Assembly (NCBI GenBank): GCA_016785225.1 | Contig: JAFBJZ010000419.1 | Span: 496,001-560,000 of the forward strand | Origin: Psettodes erumei | Taxonomy: Eukaryota > Chordata > Actinopteri > Pleuronectiformes > Psettodidae | DNA: 64,000 nucleotides | Direction: 5' to 3' | Shown: one piece after another, positions 1 to 12,231 of the stretch | How positions within the stretch are numbered: the first letter of the stretch is position 1 | Layout: every line of letters starts with the position of its first letter | Made by a program: the position numbers and the translations under genes | Notes under the pieces: generated by a model | Told to the model about the DNA's origin: nothing | Seen by the model: only the letters and a program-made list of their open reading frames with translations | The model's database searches: none

Positions 1-1040
1 ATGCCTTTGATGATTATAGACATACTGTACTGTATTTTGTAGGTGTATTTGTAACAGGGGATTTGAGTCAAAATAAGATGGTCTAGTTAAAGGAGCCTCA
101 CATTTGTATAATTTAAATCAGGTTGTACGTACATTTGTGTTGTTTTTTGTATCCCCACTACTCGAACCTTAGAATATTCACGTAGAACTTTTTACCTTCA
201 TATAATAAATCTAACAGTAAATGCTAATAATAACCACTAGGCGTGAATCTATCTGGAAATGTAACCTCAACTGGACCTCTTGTCATTTTCAGATGACAAA
301 TTACAGTGTTCCTTCCTCCTACAGACTGAAGGCAGATTAGATGCGTTCTGTTTAATGGGTGTGTTATTTTGAAGTGTGAGACCATCAGTTTCTCTTTTGT
401 TCTCTTAAGAGGTTTGCAAGTGACCTCTCACGTTGGCTACCTTCCCAACACAGCTGACTTTGGCCCGCAACAAGACACCTTGATTTAAATGCATGTCTTC
501 ACTGTACCACAAACACAAGTAGTTATTTTTTAATCAGATTTTTAATATGAAATGTATTTTTAGACTTTAACATTATTGTGTATACGTGGCTGGATTGGGG
601 GTGTATGGCGGTCACCAAAAAATATTTTAGTAGATATCAAAGTATTTACGAATACTTAAATATTTATCGGCCTACCTCATGTCTATACATTCAGATTATT
701 GCTTCAGATTGTCTGAGGGAGACTCCTCACAATAGAAAAAAAACCCGTTTCAATATGACTAACAATGAATTGAATAGAGACTGAAATGTTTTTGTCATTT
801 CTGTACTAAATCTCAAACATTTAAATTGACAGTGAATTGAAAATTATTCAGTAACAATCCTGATAATGGATCAAGCAATTTACCGACACTAAAAAGTAAA
901 AACAGTTCTCTGATTTGATTCTGTGAAATGTGAGCATTTGACAACTTCCTCAGTTTTACATCAATGCAAGCTGAAGAACCTCCGCACTGTATGTGGCATA
1001 AAATAGAAACGTTAAAGTACTTTCATCGTTTCGGTCGATA
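1..1040. other. AT-rich intergenic DNA, no gene seen
   Basis: This stretch is AT-rich with short open frames that contain many stops and resemble no family I know. There is no splice-supported exon and no clear polyadenylation signal tied to an upstream gene. It may include the far end of a neighbouring transcript, but nothing in the sequence demands that. Confidence 0.6.
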
Positions 1041-1495
1041 AACTTCATTACGGTCCGCCGCTCGCTGCCCCGGACGTGTCGCAACACGCCCTCCTCCCCG
1101 GCAGGAGGCGCTGTGTGTTCCCCCTCACACTGAGCCGCTGGAAGCTGCGGGTTCCCTTTAACTCGACTCGCGAGCAACTCGTGGCCGGTTCTGCCCCGCG
1201 TGCTGGCAGTTGAGCCGCAGACGGACCGAAACGTGACCGAACCCGTCGGATTCTCCTCGTCGGCCGGATAGCTTCAACCACGTTGCAGCGTTCAAAAGGT
1301 TTTTTTTTAACGGCGAACTCGGTAGCGAGCGACTGAACCCGCCTGCAAGAGGCACTGTTTCCATGTTTGACAGGTACCCGGGACGTAGCCGGTAGCCGCC
1401 GCGTGAGAGCGACCACTCTGCCCCGGTTCATTAGAAAATAATAACGGTAACGGTCAAACGAGATTAGCGGAAAGTGACACCTGCGAGCTGTCGAG
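1041..1495 (+). promoter_or_regulatory. CpG-rich promoter and 5' UTR of ipo4
   Basis: Base composition changes sharply near 1,045 from AT-rich to GC- and CpG-rich, and stays so up to the ipo4 start codon at 1,496. This is the usual look of a TATA-less housekeeping promoter in vertebrates. No TATA box was seen. The start codon has the context gag-ATG-a. The exact transcription start cannot be read from sequence alone. Confidence 0.6.
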
Positions 1496-4400
1496 ATGAC
1501 GGAGGAACTCGAGCAGATCCTTGCCCAGCTGACACAGCCCGACAATGCGGTTATCCACCAGGTGATGCCACTAATAACTTTGTTCAAGTTGACAGAAGTT
1601 TGTTCAACAGACAGGTCCGAAAAGGAACGGCTGTTACATAGAGATGGCTAACCTAGCTAAGTTAACGTTCGGTAACGTCCGGCTGGCGAGCTGTCAAAAC
1701 CTTAGTCATGATATGTAGCACCACTGCGGGAGCTTAAACTTCATTTTTTTTAAAGGGGAGAAATAGGGCGTGGGTTGTGGACGGGTTGCCATGTGTTGCT
1801 GCCCTGTGATTTCATTCAATCAAGTATTTGTGGGAGCCGGTTGAACTTAATGAACCCTTATGTCCCCCTTCAGGCCACAGCCCAGCTGAAGCAGGCTTTC
1901 AAAGACCCAGCCATTATACCAGCCCTGTGTGCTGTCATGAGTGGCTCTCAAAACCCCCAGGTATTGTGCATGTGAATGAGCAGTGAGTGAATGATTTAAT
2001 CCCTGGGGATGGGATCCATGTGTCATTTCCTGACTAAGCGTGAGCGAGAGACAGAGTTTGTGCTGGGTGTCCGCTCTTGCCACCGTGTGCTTAATGACTG
2101 TAAACTATCAGTAATCCTATTCCTCATTTTAACTCTTAGATCCGTCAGTCGGCCACGGTGATGCTGAGGCTGAGGGTGAAGAAGCACTGGAAGAAGTTTA
2201 CCCCGAATGACAGAGAGAGGTTTGTTCGTAACTTCCCAATGAAGACTGTCGCACGACTGCAACGTGAGAATGAGTTGTAATTGTGATGTTTGCTTTGCTC
2301 GCACAGCCTTAAGTCGGTGGTGTTGCAGGCCTTCACACAAGAAACAGAGTAAGCTGTTCACACTACACAATGATATTTTCACAAGTCATAAATTCCCTAT
2401 ATTTTATTTGTTGTAGATTACATTGACACAGATGATATAGATGTTACATGACACATCTGTTCCTATATTATATATATATATACACATATGCAGCTATTCA
2501 TACTCGTCATGAATGAGCAATTAAGAGTCCTGTTTGTTTATCTGTGTTTTGCAGGCACACGGTGCAGCACTCGCTCTCCCAGCTGTGCGCAGTGATGGTT
2601 AAACACGAGACACCGGACCGCTGGCCCGCCCTGCTGGAGCTCCTCAACCAGTCCACCAAGAGCAGCAACCCCCACGACAGACAGGTACAGGACTCAGCGA
2701 AAACAGCCAGGGAGTTAGATCACGTGTTTAGAGCTGTTTAAATCACTCAGACTTCCCTTGTATTCTTAGTCAGTATCACCCTTGGAATACCAGTGCTCCT
2801 TTGTCCCAATAGGTTGGCCTCCTGCTGCTGAATAAAGTGGTGGATTCCAACCCTGAGCCTTTCAAGCCTCACTACTGCCAGCTGCTGCAGCTGTTCAGTG
2901 CCGTGCTGCAGGACCACAACAACCCAACCGCCCTGTACTACTGCATCCTCACCCTCACAGCCATAACTGCATACACCGGCACAGAGGAGATGGTGAGGCA
3001 ACATTATTGTTGTACGCTTGATACCTTGTGAGCACAGGTTCACAAGCTGTAGTTATAGACATTGAAAATACTATAGATGGGATAGAGTTCTGTTTGTCAG
3101 TGCATTACTTTTTGATACATCACAACATATGTCTTTTAATGTCACCTTTTGTTGCCCCCCAGAACCAGATGCGTTCCATCATCCCAAGTCTGATCGTCGC
3201 CCTGAAACACCTCATCAAGGCTGATCAGGTAAGTTGTGATGTGTGAGCGGCATTTTGTGTGTTGGTGTTTCCGGTCCCTGTCAAGTCTGGATGGGTGTTG
3301 ATGAATCAGACCTGTTCAATCACTGGGTTTGACTTTTATCTGAACAGGACCAAGCCAGTGAGGCCATGGAGGTGTTTAATGAGCTCATGGAGAGCGAGGT
3401 GTCCATCATTGTCCCTAATGTCACCGACATGGTCCGCTTCTGCTTGGAGGTAGGGGCTGAATGTCTGCATGACATCTTTCCTTCCAAGTAATGTCTGTTG
3501 TCTGAAAATGAGAATTTGAACAATATGTGTATGTTTTGTATCAGGTTGGCAGCGACACCACGCTGAGTGACTCGTTGCGGGTGAAAGCTCTGTCGTGCAT
3601 CTCCTTCCTCATCAAGCTGAAGAGCAAGGTAACTTCACCCCGTAGCCACTATAAAGAAATGGTCTTTATCGGTTCTTCACTTTGTGATGAGGTATAAAGA
3701 TCAAGAAGAGACAACACGTAACCATAGTCGTGGCAAACCTCATTTCATCTGTGTCTGTTATTCCTTCAACGAGGTGAAATGTAGCCGAAAAGATTCACGC
3801 TTCACTTTGGACCAGAAACCCAGTGTTTAGATTCATACTGGACCTTATGTTCACCAAAAGGCAAAACAAAACACGTGCCTTTTCCTCTGCTTCACAGACT
3901 GTGCTGAAGCAGAAGCTGCTGAACCCCATCCTGCAGGCCATTTTCCCCGTGCTTGTCGCGGCCCCCCCACCTGGTGAGCAGGACCCGGAGGACGAGGAGG
4001 ATGACAGCGGAGACGGCACAGACAATGAAAACCCCAAACAGTGCGCTGCACAGGTGGGGACAGGTTATCGAATTGTTTGTTCCTCTGTTGTGTTTTGTTG
4101 GGTTGTTGTTTTTTTTAACTATTGAGGTGAATCAATGTGCAACTCCATTGTTTCTACATTTCCAGATTATTGACACTATGGCGCTCCACATGCCTCCAGA
4201 GAAACTGTTCCAACATCTGGTAAGTGATCAGGATGCGGATCAGAACATTGTCTGGATCTGTTGGACTATAGGCGTATTAAATTAATTCTGAGCCCGCACT
4301 TGTATACCTGCAACGTATTATGATGTGTCTTGTGTTCTAGATGCCCCTCACTCAGGCCTGCCTTGCCAGCGAAAACCCCTATCAGAGGAAGGGCGGTCTC

Positions 4401-7400
4401 CTGTGTCTTGCTGTACTGGCTGAAGGATGTGCCGACCACATACGCACCAAGTATGTTCATGCGGCAAAGCTGTTCTCTTCATCTTCTCTCTTCATCATTG
4501 TATTTTTGTCTTAGGAGTCACGTTCAGTGACACGTCAGTGACATTCTAGCGTGTTGACCCGTGTGTCTGTGTCTGTCTTAGGATGCTGTCATCCATGCTG
4601 CAGACAGTGTGCCAGAGTCTGTCTGACAGTAATCAAGTGGTGCGCTGTGCCGGCCTTTTTGCTCTGGGACAGTTCTCTGAACATTTACAGGTAGGACGCA
4701 CCACACACACAACATACACAGCGACCCCCCCCCAAAAAAAAAAAAAAAAGAAATGTTGTGGTTCAGTCTCATACTTTATTAGTACACTCGTGTCGGGTTG
4801 AGGCTGCATTCAGTGAACTAAGTGTAGTGGTGTACCACACAAGAAGTAGGCGGTGTACACCGGGGAGGAAAAGATGATGGAGATCAAGACCTGCTCTGGT
4901 GTGTGTGTTCAGAAAAATATTGCGTAACAGTTGAATGCTCGCATTTTTGAATTGGGATCACTTATGTGGGAGATAAAAGTCTAATATTAGATCTCATAGC
5001 ACTGATGCAACGATACAGAGTACCGCTGACAAAGTATGGTAATACTGGCGAGTGTTCAACCCTCCAGTGTAGTTTTACAGAACGAAATAATGTGTGTGAG
5101 TTGAGCACTTTGAATTTCTCTGGTTCCCGTAGTTCACTCAGTTCCCACTTCTGCTTTCCAGCCCGACGTGAGCAAGTACTGTTCAGAGTTGATGCCCTTG
5201 CTGTTGGGATACCTTTCCACCTTGAACCAGGCCAAGGTCAGCCACGTCACCAAGGCCTTTACGCCCTAGAGAACTTCATGGAGAACCTCGGTAAGCTGGA
5301 AGAAGTATTATAAATGACTCGCGTTGCCGAACCTGCGCATCTCGCCCTCCACAAGAAAAGAAAATTCCACACCCTCTCGTGACATTTAAAAAGAAACCCC
5401 AGACTTGTCAATGAACCACTGTAAAACCATCAAATGAATCAAAAACTACAGAACCAAGTGCCTCATCACCTTTCATTCTTTCTGTAAATAGGATCAGACA
5501 TTGAGCCCTACCTGCCCACCCTGATGGAGACAATGTTTTCTGCCCTCAACAACACTGAAAACCTCAAGATGAAAGAGCTCGCTGTCTCTGCCATCGGTGC
5601 CATCGGTAAGAGGTCAAAGTTAGTCCAAAAAGCCTGCACGAGAAAATACATGTAACTTTAATTTTTCTGTCACTTTTGCAGTATTGAATCAAACATTAAA
5701 AAAAAAAAAAAAACCTCATGGCATAACTTTGAGCAGCAGTTTGCATGTGAATAGGTTCATTTAACTAATAAGAATGGAGGAAAACAGTCTGACATTTGAG
5801 CTGAACAATGTGCCAGGTCAGTTTAGCTATTGCCTGAAACTGTCTGACAACACTGAGGCCTGCAAAGAATGTCGTGAAAGCGTGAATCACTTTCTTTGTC
5901 AGCCAATGCTGCCAAAGAGCTGCTGGTGCCCTACTTCCCTCCAGTCATTGAAAGCCTGAAGGGCTTCCTGACCACGACCACAGAGGAAATGAGGTCTCTA
6001 CAAACTCAGTCCTTGGGTAGGTACACCTCAGAGATTTGCATCCAAAGGGAAAAAAGCTGTGATTGATACGGGTATATTCATATGTTCAAATTCTTGAGTT
6101 TCTATTTTAGTCTGTACTTGGCTGAAATCCTGCATCTGACTCAGCAGCGTGAATAAATGGATGTTGATCGCGTTTTGTTGTTGCTGTCAGACACCCTCTC
6201 CGTGCTGGCCCGTACCATTGGCAAAGATGTCTTCAGTCCCCTTGCTGCGGAGTGCGTTCAGCTGGGCCTCAACCTCACCGACACCATCGACGACCCGGAC
6301 CTGAGGCGCTGCACGTATGTAACCGAGACCGGGTTGTGTTTATATCCTGAATAAATCGGTCCACGTACCCTCACGTTTCTCTCAACTCTTCCTGCGCTTC
6401 TCTCTTCTCTGTTAGGTACAGTCTGTATTCTGCCGTATCCACGGTCAGCCCCGAGTGCCTGACCCCTCACCTCACCGCCATCACAACAGTCATGCTGCTC
6501 GCCCTCAAGTCCAATGAAGGCATCACGGTACAGTCTATTACACGCAGCGCCCTCAGAGCGGCGTGAGAGAAGATGCCGATGTAATGCTGCGTTTCTCATC
6601 AGGCGCACCTCGAGGAGGACAAGACTTTTGTCCTGCTGGACGATGAGGAAGATGACGACGACAAGGAGGAAGAGAAAGACGTCGATGACTTCGCGGACGA
6701 TGACACCGGGACTGACGCCGCTGACATTGCAGGGTAGGAGTGGCACGCCTGCGCGGAGAAAGAGCCCAGATACTTTTTTCCCTGCCCTTGCACGAACCTT
6801 ATACGTTGTTCTGCTGGTGTGTGTGCATTGTGCGACGGGCTCATTGCAGCTACTATCACTGTCTTCTCAAGACCCATTTGTACTTATGGAAATTGTGCGA
6901 CAACACTGATAACCATGAGGAGTTTGGTCGCTGTGATGTGATGTTTTCATCCCGTTCCATCTCTCGTCTGGACTGTACATGCGTGCATGCTTACCGCTGC
7001 CGTTGGTCAGAGGACTTCTCTCACTCCGTCCCGTTTTTCCGTCTGTCAGGTTCAGTGTTGAGAACGCCTACATTGATGAGAAGGAGGATGCCTGCGATGC
7101 ACTGGGAGAGATCGCCTTCAACACAGGGTAGGGCATCGACACAATACTTCTTTTTTTATCACATTATTTATTCATTTGTTGTGTAATTATGTCCTGAAAT
7201 TAACTTTTTGGTGGTTAGGATTGTTGGATTAACATTTTTTTTTCCTAATCTAATTTATTCAGATGGTCTTCATGTCAGCGTGTATCATTTTTGACTTGTG
7301 TTTTGTTGTGGCCCCCCCGACAGTGCTGCTTTTCTCCCTTTCCTGGAGTCCAGCTTCCAGCAGGTTTTCGAGATGAGAGATGTAAGTCATTCTTTCTGCC

Positions 7401-10400
7401 CGGTTTACCCAGTTATCCCTCTAATCATCAGTCCATTCTATAAATAGAAGTGCTGAGTAGGAAGATTGAAAACTGCAATTTCTGTACTTTGTCAGTATGG
7501 AAACTCAGACCTTTACACGGTGTCTGTACGTTGGTTTTTTGTGCTATGGTGCTGGTTTAATGGTCAGCATCAAGTCACGGGTTTAAAACTCACTGAGGAT
7601 TCTTGCGCTGACCTCAGAGCAGAAAATTGTCCCTGGGCTCTGCACCATGTACCCCCACTGCACTCAAGTAGTCGGGATGGGTCTACTGACGACTAATTGA
7701 CAGCACGACTAGTAACGCAATAATCGGCTTGAACACTACCTGCCGTGCTGTAAATGAATACTGTCGCATGCTCTCTCCCTCCCCTGCCTGCCCAGTTTCC
7801 CCACGAGGACGTCCGCAGGGCAGCGTTTGGAGCCATTGGCCAGTTCTGCCGAGCTCAGCACAAAGTGTGGAAGGAGAATCCCACCGAGGCCAACCACCAG
7901 GGTAAACCTCTCTCCTCAGGAACTCTGCGCCTCTGTTAATATTTTTAGGAAAAGCAAAAACGAGAAGTGCGGCTTTCTGCTGCAGCGGGAATTATTAATT
8001 AACACTGTCAAGGGAGATTAAACAACGAGGCTCCAAGTGATGTTTCCACATCATTGCAAACTGCAAGGTGAAGGCCAGCTAACTTACACATTTCCTCAGC
8101 TTTTTAAGAGTGTGTCAAAAAACTGTGGACGCTGTTGCTTTTGGCTAATTTGGAGTTTATTCCTCCACATTCTCGTGCCCCTCGTCCAGCCCTGCTACAG
8201 TTGCTGGACGTGGTGCTCCCTTGCTTCGTGGAAGCCGTTCGGACGGAGAATGAGCGGCACGTTGTGATGGGCATCCTGGAGACCATGAACGCCGTCATCA
8301 AGTCCTGCAAGGAGGAGGCTTTCAAAAACCCCTCGCGCCTCAAGGAGATCAGCCACGTCATCCGCGATGTGCTCAAGAAGAAGGTGAGAGCAGGGGAGGC
8401 TGACGGCGATGGCGTCGTTCGCCAAAAGCGGGGGGCGGATAAAATCACTTCACTTAAATCCTGTTCTTTCTGTCCGTTCAGATCGTTTGTCAGGAGGATG
8501 GTGGAGGTGATGAAGCTGATGATGAAGACCAACAGGTGAATTATCTACCTTTTAAAAGGGCCAGTTTGAAGGAGTGCTGGTCGTCGTTTTTGGCAGGTTC
8601 TTCCATCTCTGCAGAGTCACTTTTGATGTTGGATACTTGGTCACCTCTCTGCCCAGCACTCTTCTTGCACAGTCACTCAGTTTGGCCCGACAGCCAACTC
8701 TGGCAGGAGTCCTGGTGGACACACGCTTCATCCATTTCGCAGTTATTGAGTCACTGTGCTCCTGGGAACACAAAATATTTTCACCCCTTCCGCCTCGCTC
8801 TGTGATGTGACGGATATTAACGCTCTGTGTCACAAAGTCAGAGTGGATCCATGAACATGAGCTCAGTGTACTTCACCAGATCTGAATCTAACACAACACT
8901 TTGACGCGGTAGAGCGGGCCGTTGTTGAACGTGAGTGCGCAGCTGTCACATCTGCAGAAAGCATGTGATGCAATCGTGTCACCATGAACAAAAGTATCAA
9001 AGGAGCAGGAGGCCCAAACCAGAGTTACGGTTATTTCTAACAAAGTGCTTGATGCTCGTCGTTCCGTGCCCGCGCCCTTGTCGAATAACTCGGTGTTGAT
9101 GTCGTGTGTCACAGGCGGAGTACGACTCAATGCTGCAGGAGTTCGCCGGGGAGGGAATCCCCCTGTTGGCCTCCTCTGTCCCTGCAGACGTCTTCGCCCC
9201 TTTCCTCAACGACCTGCTGCCCCTCATCATGAGCAAAGCTGTGAGTCTGGACATGCCGATGTGCGCACGACACGTTCAGCACGGCGGATGAGCGCTCGCA
9301 AAGCGCAGCAAGGGCAGAGAACTAATCTCAACTCTCTGCGACTACACGCTCATTTTCAAAGAGACAGAGCTAAATACAAACAGTGGTACTTGAAGATGTG
9401 ATCGCCTTAATAGAAACAAGAGCGTGTTGTGTCAGAGGCAGAGAGTGCGCTTCATCTCTGTAAAAATGAGTTTGCTCCTTCTAACTGCAGCCGGGACAGC
9501 TCTCTGTAATAATTCCCACGCCGTGTCCTGCCCTGTCCTCCTTTTTGCCGTAACAGAAATCCTCCTGCACGGTGGCGGACCGCTCCTTCTCCATGGGCAC
9601 CATCGGAGAGATCCTGCAGGCCCTCGTCACCGTCTCCGGGGGCAAGGGCGTGGCGGGCCGGCTGTCCAACCGCTTGCTTCCCGTGCTGGTTGCTGGAGTG
9701 AAGGACAGCGACCCTGAGGTTCGCAACAACAGCGTGTTTGGACTGGGATGCCTGGCCCAGGCCGCCGGAACCATCGTTGCATCGTATCCTTAGTAGCTGT
9801 GCACGATTCTGTCTGGATAAGTGCTGTCAGTTAGATAAAAGGTGTTCCTTAGCAAAGTGTGTCCCAGAGACTATCCCATGATGCTCTCTGTCTTTTCCAA
9901 CCTGCTGGCCAAAGAGTCGGACCTCAGGGTGATCGACAACCTGTGCGCTGCCCTCTGCAGGATGATCATGAGTAATACAGACGCTGTCCCTCTGGAGCAG
10001 GTATGTTTACAGTTCACGCCCCTCCTTTCAAGATGTCTCTTTCTATCTTGCCGCCACAACTCATCTTCAATTTTTTTGACCGGTTCATTTTTCATGAGCG
10101 GAAAATTTACGGGCAACACAATTGCTTATGTCAAATCACATGCTGAGCTCTGTGGCAGGTCGTGCCTGCCCTGGTGGCCCGTCTCCCCCTTAAGGAGGAC
10201 ATGGAGGAGAACAAGACCGTGTTCAGCTGCCTGGCCTTGCTCTACAGACACAGTCCTGCTCTGGTACAGTACAGCCCATTAACATGCTCAGTGGAGAGAG
10301 GAGACAGCTTCTGCTTAAATCATTTGAATATTTTTTTTTTTTTTAGTTGAAGCACCTTTTGACATTATGTGAAATGTACAAAGCTATATATATAAAGGTT

Positions 10401-11204
10401 TGATATTATACTGTCACAGTATCGATGCTCGAGTGGATGTGTATTGACGTTTGAAATGAACTCTGCATGTGTTGTTTTTTTTTTTTTTTAATGGAGGACT
10501 ACCAGGACATTCTTTCAGTCATTGTTTATTACATGTTATATTTGTATACAGTGTATTGCTGCCACATTATGCAAACTCAGCGGTCTAGCGCAGACATTTA
10601 AGTGTAGAGGACGGACACGTTTGTGTCAGGGCAAACAACCGCGCGCTCGGATGACGGTGATAAAAATGTACTATGTCCAGACACTGTATGACCACCGTAT
10701 GCTGACCACATTCGGTCATTATTTTTTTTTTGCTTTCAGATTGTGAAGCTAATGAAGCCCATCGTCGCAGCTTCCAGTCACGTCTTGGGAAACAAGGACG
10801 TAGAAGAAGGTGAGTGTCATCGCTAAGATCAGGATGGCGACCACCGACTCTGGACCGAAAGAATGAGACTCAGTATTGTTTGAGCTCTTAGCCCGACTTG
10901 AACCAAAACAATAACTACATTTAGTTTTAACGTTTCCCCTCGCTGGGCAGCCACGCTCAGCCTCTGCGTTTTCCCGCTCGCTGTTGTGACATCATCGCTC
11001 CGTTTGGTTCGTCGTCTGCCATCTTTCCTGCCTCCACCTGAACTCTCCCTCTCCCTCTCCCTCTCCTCTGCAGAAACCCAGAGCGCCGTGGCGGCGCTGA
11101 TGAAAGAATTTGCCCAGCACCACTCGGCAGACTTCCAGTCGGCCGTCGCCCCCCTCGCTGGGGAGCAGCAGGCCAAACTCAGCGCGGCCATCGCTGCCTC
11201 GTAG
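1496..11204 (+). CDS. ipo4: Importin-4 (karyopherin beta family), 30 exons, frameshift in exon 14
   Basis: Nuclear import receptor made of HEAT repeats that carries cargo such as histones and ribosomal proteins through nuclear pores under Ran control. Exons: 1496-1561, 1874-1960, 2140-2219, 2307-2348, 2555-2684, 2813-2992, 3163-3228, 3348-3449, 3545-3628, 3898-4053, 4166-4219, 4341-4450, 4582-4690, 5162-5290, 5492-5605, 5903-6016, 6191-6314, 6416-6527, 6603-6733, 7050-7127, 7324-7381, 7796-7901, 8190-8383, 8482-8535, 9115-9240, 9557-9783, 9868-10000, 10159-10263, 10740-10809, 11074-11204. All introns are GT-AG and all phases agree. Restoring one base gives 1,090 residues, close to human IPO4 (1,081). 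Family landmarks are MPPEKL, YQRKGGLL, FALGQFSE, DDPDLRRCTYSL, DPEVRNNSVFG and LPLKEDMEE. Acidic loops lie near residues 308-324, 633-654 and 814-825. As written, exon 14 lacks one base, giving TAG at 5267-5269 (codon 458). Confidence 0.96.
5251..5269 (+). other. ipo4: One-base deletion and premature stop in ipo4 exon 14
   Basis: Exon 14 reads in frame from 5162 (PDVSKYC...) as far as VTKA, then TTT ACG CCC TAG. In the next frame the sequence continues as YALENFMENLG, the expected importin-4 motif (KACYALENFVENLG in human). A single missing base near the TTT run at 5258-5260 explains both halves: the exon is 129 nt but phase requires 130. Either the allele is broken or the assembly dropped a base; flanking exons are intact, which favours an assembly or read error. 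Confidence 0.93.
7545..7705 (+). repeat. Possible tRNA-like SINE remnant in ipo4 intron 21
   Basis: A segment with tggtgctggtttaatggtc and cacgggtttaaaactcactg is reminiscent of pol III A and B boxes spaced as in tRNA-derived SINEs. It is weak and may be chance. Confidence 0.2.
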
Positions 11205-11660
11205 CCCACACACACACACACACACACACACCCTTCAACTCTCGGAGGTGTCGAGGCTCGTGTGAAAGCCAGCCAAAACAACAAAATTTTTATACTGTTG
11301 GCAGGAAAATTGGACTGTTATTGTTTGGTTTCCTTAAAATGCATTTCAGTGCAGCACTTCAGCTATTAACCGTTGCTATTATTCCATTCAGCAGTTCTGC
11401 CTCTGAGGATTAATTTATTTGCTTATGTGCATGCCGTTCTGAAGTTTTATTATTTTAGGAGTGCTGGTTTACCATCCTGTGTTGTTAACAATATATTTTG
11501 TTTTCTGTTATTACTGTTGAACTATACTGTACTGTTAAGTGCTACTCCAACTCATAGCTGTTCCCGTTTTGCCTCCTGGTTTTGCTAAACGACTGTGAAG
11601 CAATGAATTGGACCCCCCCGATAAAGCTCATTGGATGTTTTGTGGTGCCGGGTTTAAAGA
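11205..11660 (+). other. Probable ipo4 3' UTR with (CA)n and weak poly(A) signal
   Basis: Directly after the stop codon there is a short CA microsatellite (about 11207-11231), then AT-rich DNA typical of a 3' UTR. GATAAA, a recognised variant poly(A) hexamer, occurs at about 11619 with a GT-rich stretch shortly after. The transcript end is an inference. Confidence 0.45.
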
Positions 11661-12231
11661 TGTGAAGATGTTTGAGTCTGCAGCTTCTTTGCACCAACAC
11701 CCGGGTTGTCCGCTGTCATGGCGACAACTTTGCGTGCTGTCTGAATCGTCTTTATTGGCCATGCATGTACCCCCCCCACACACACACACACACACTGTAT
11801 GACTTTGGGCAGACATGGATGCAAACTGTAACTTGACCTGGCTGGCGAGGATGTGCGACCGCAAGGCCACAATCCTGGTTTTAGTATAAAACTGCTCACT
11901 GGTATCCTACAACACGTTTGACAAGTGCAAGCAATTTTGTACAAGTGCTACCACAAATTGAACACGACCCTACAAAGCTGGCAAATTTCACCACGCAGTT
12001 AATGCTAAGCCATCCAACCTCGCCTTGTTGTAGAAAGAGAAACTGACGACACTTTGAATCCTCTAAGTAAAGTTTCCTTTTGGAATCAAAACGGAGTTAA
12101 AATCTTCTTTGCTGTGGACTAATCGCTGCGCACGTTAAGCTCTTTTTAAAGTAGCCGCCCCACGGGTGCCTCTGTGATTTACATTAAAATGCTCTCCTGC
12201 TTTTTAGATGGCGGCGACTCCCCGTCGCTCC
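11661..12231. other. Intergenic spacer with CA repeat, no gene seen
   Basis: It lies between the presumed ipo4 end and the last putative exon of the minus-strand gene. It contains a C-run followed by CA repeats near 11769-11795. Open frames here are short and show no family resemblance. Confidence 0.5.

Noticed and set aside
1048..1587. 179-codon minus-strand frame over the ipo4 start
   Set aside because: It lies across the CpG-rich promoter and exon 1 of ipo4, has no family similarity and no splice support.
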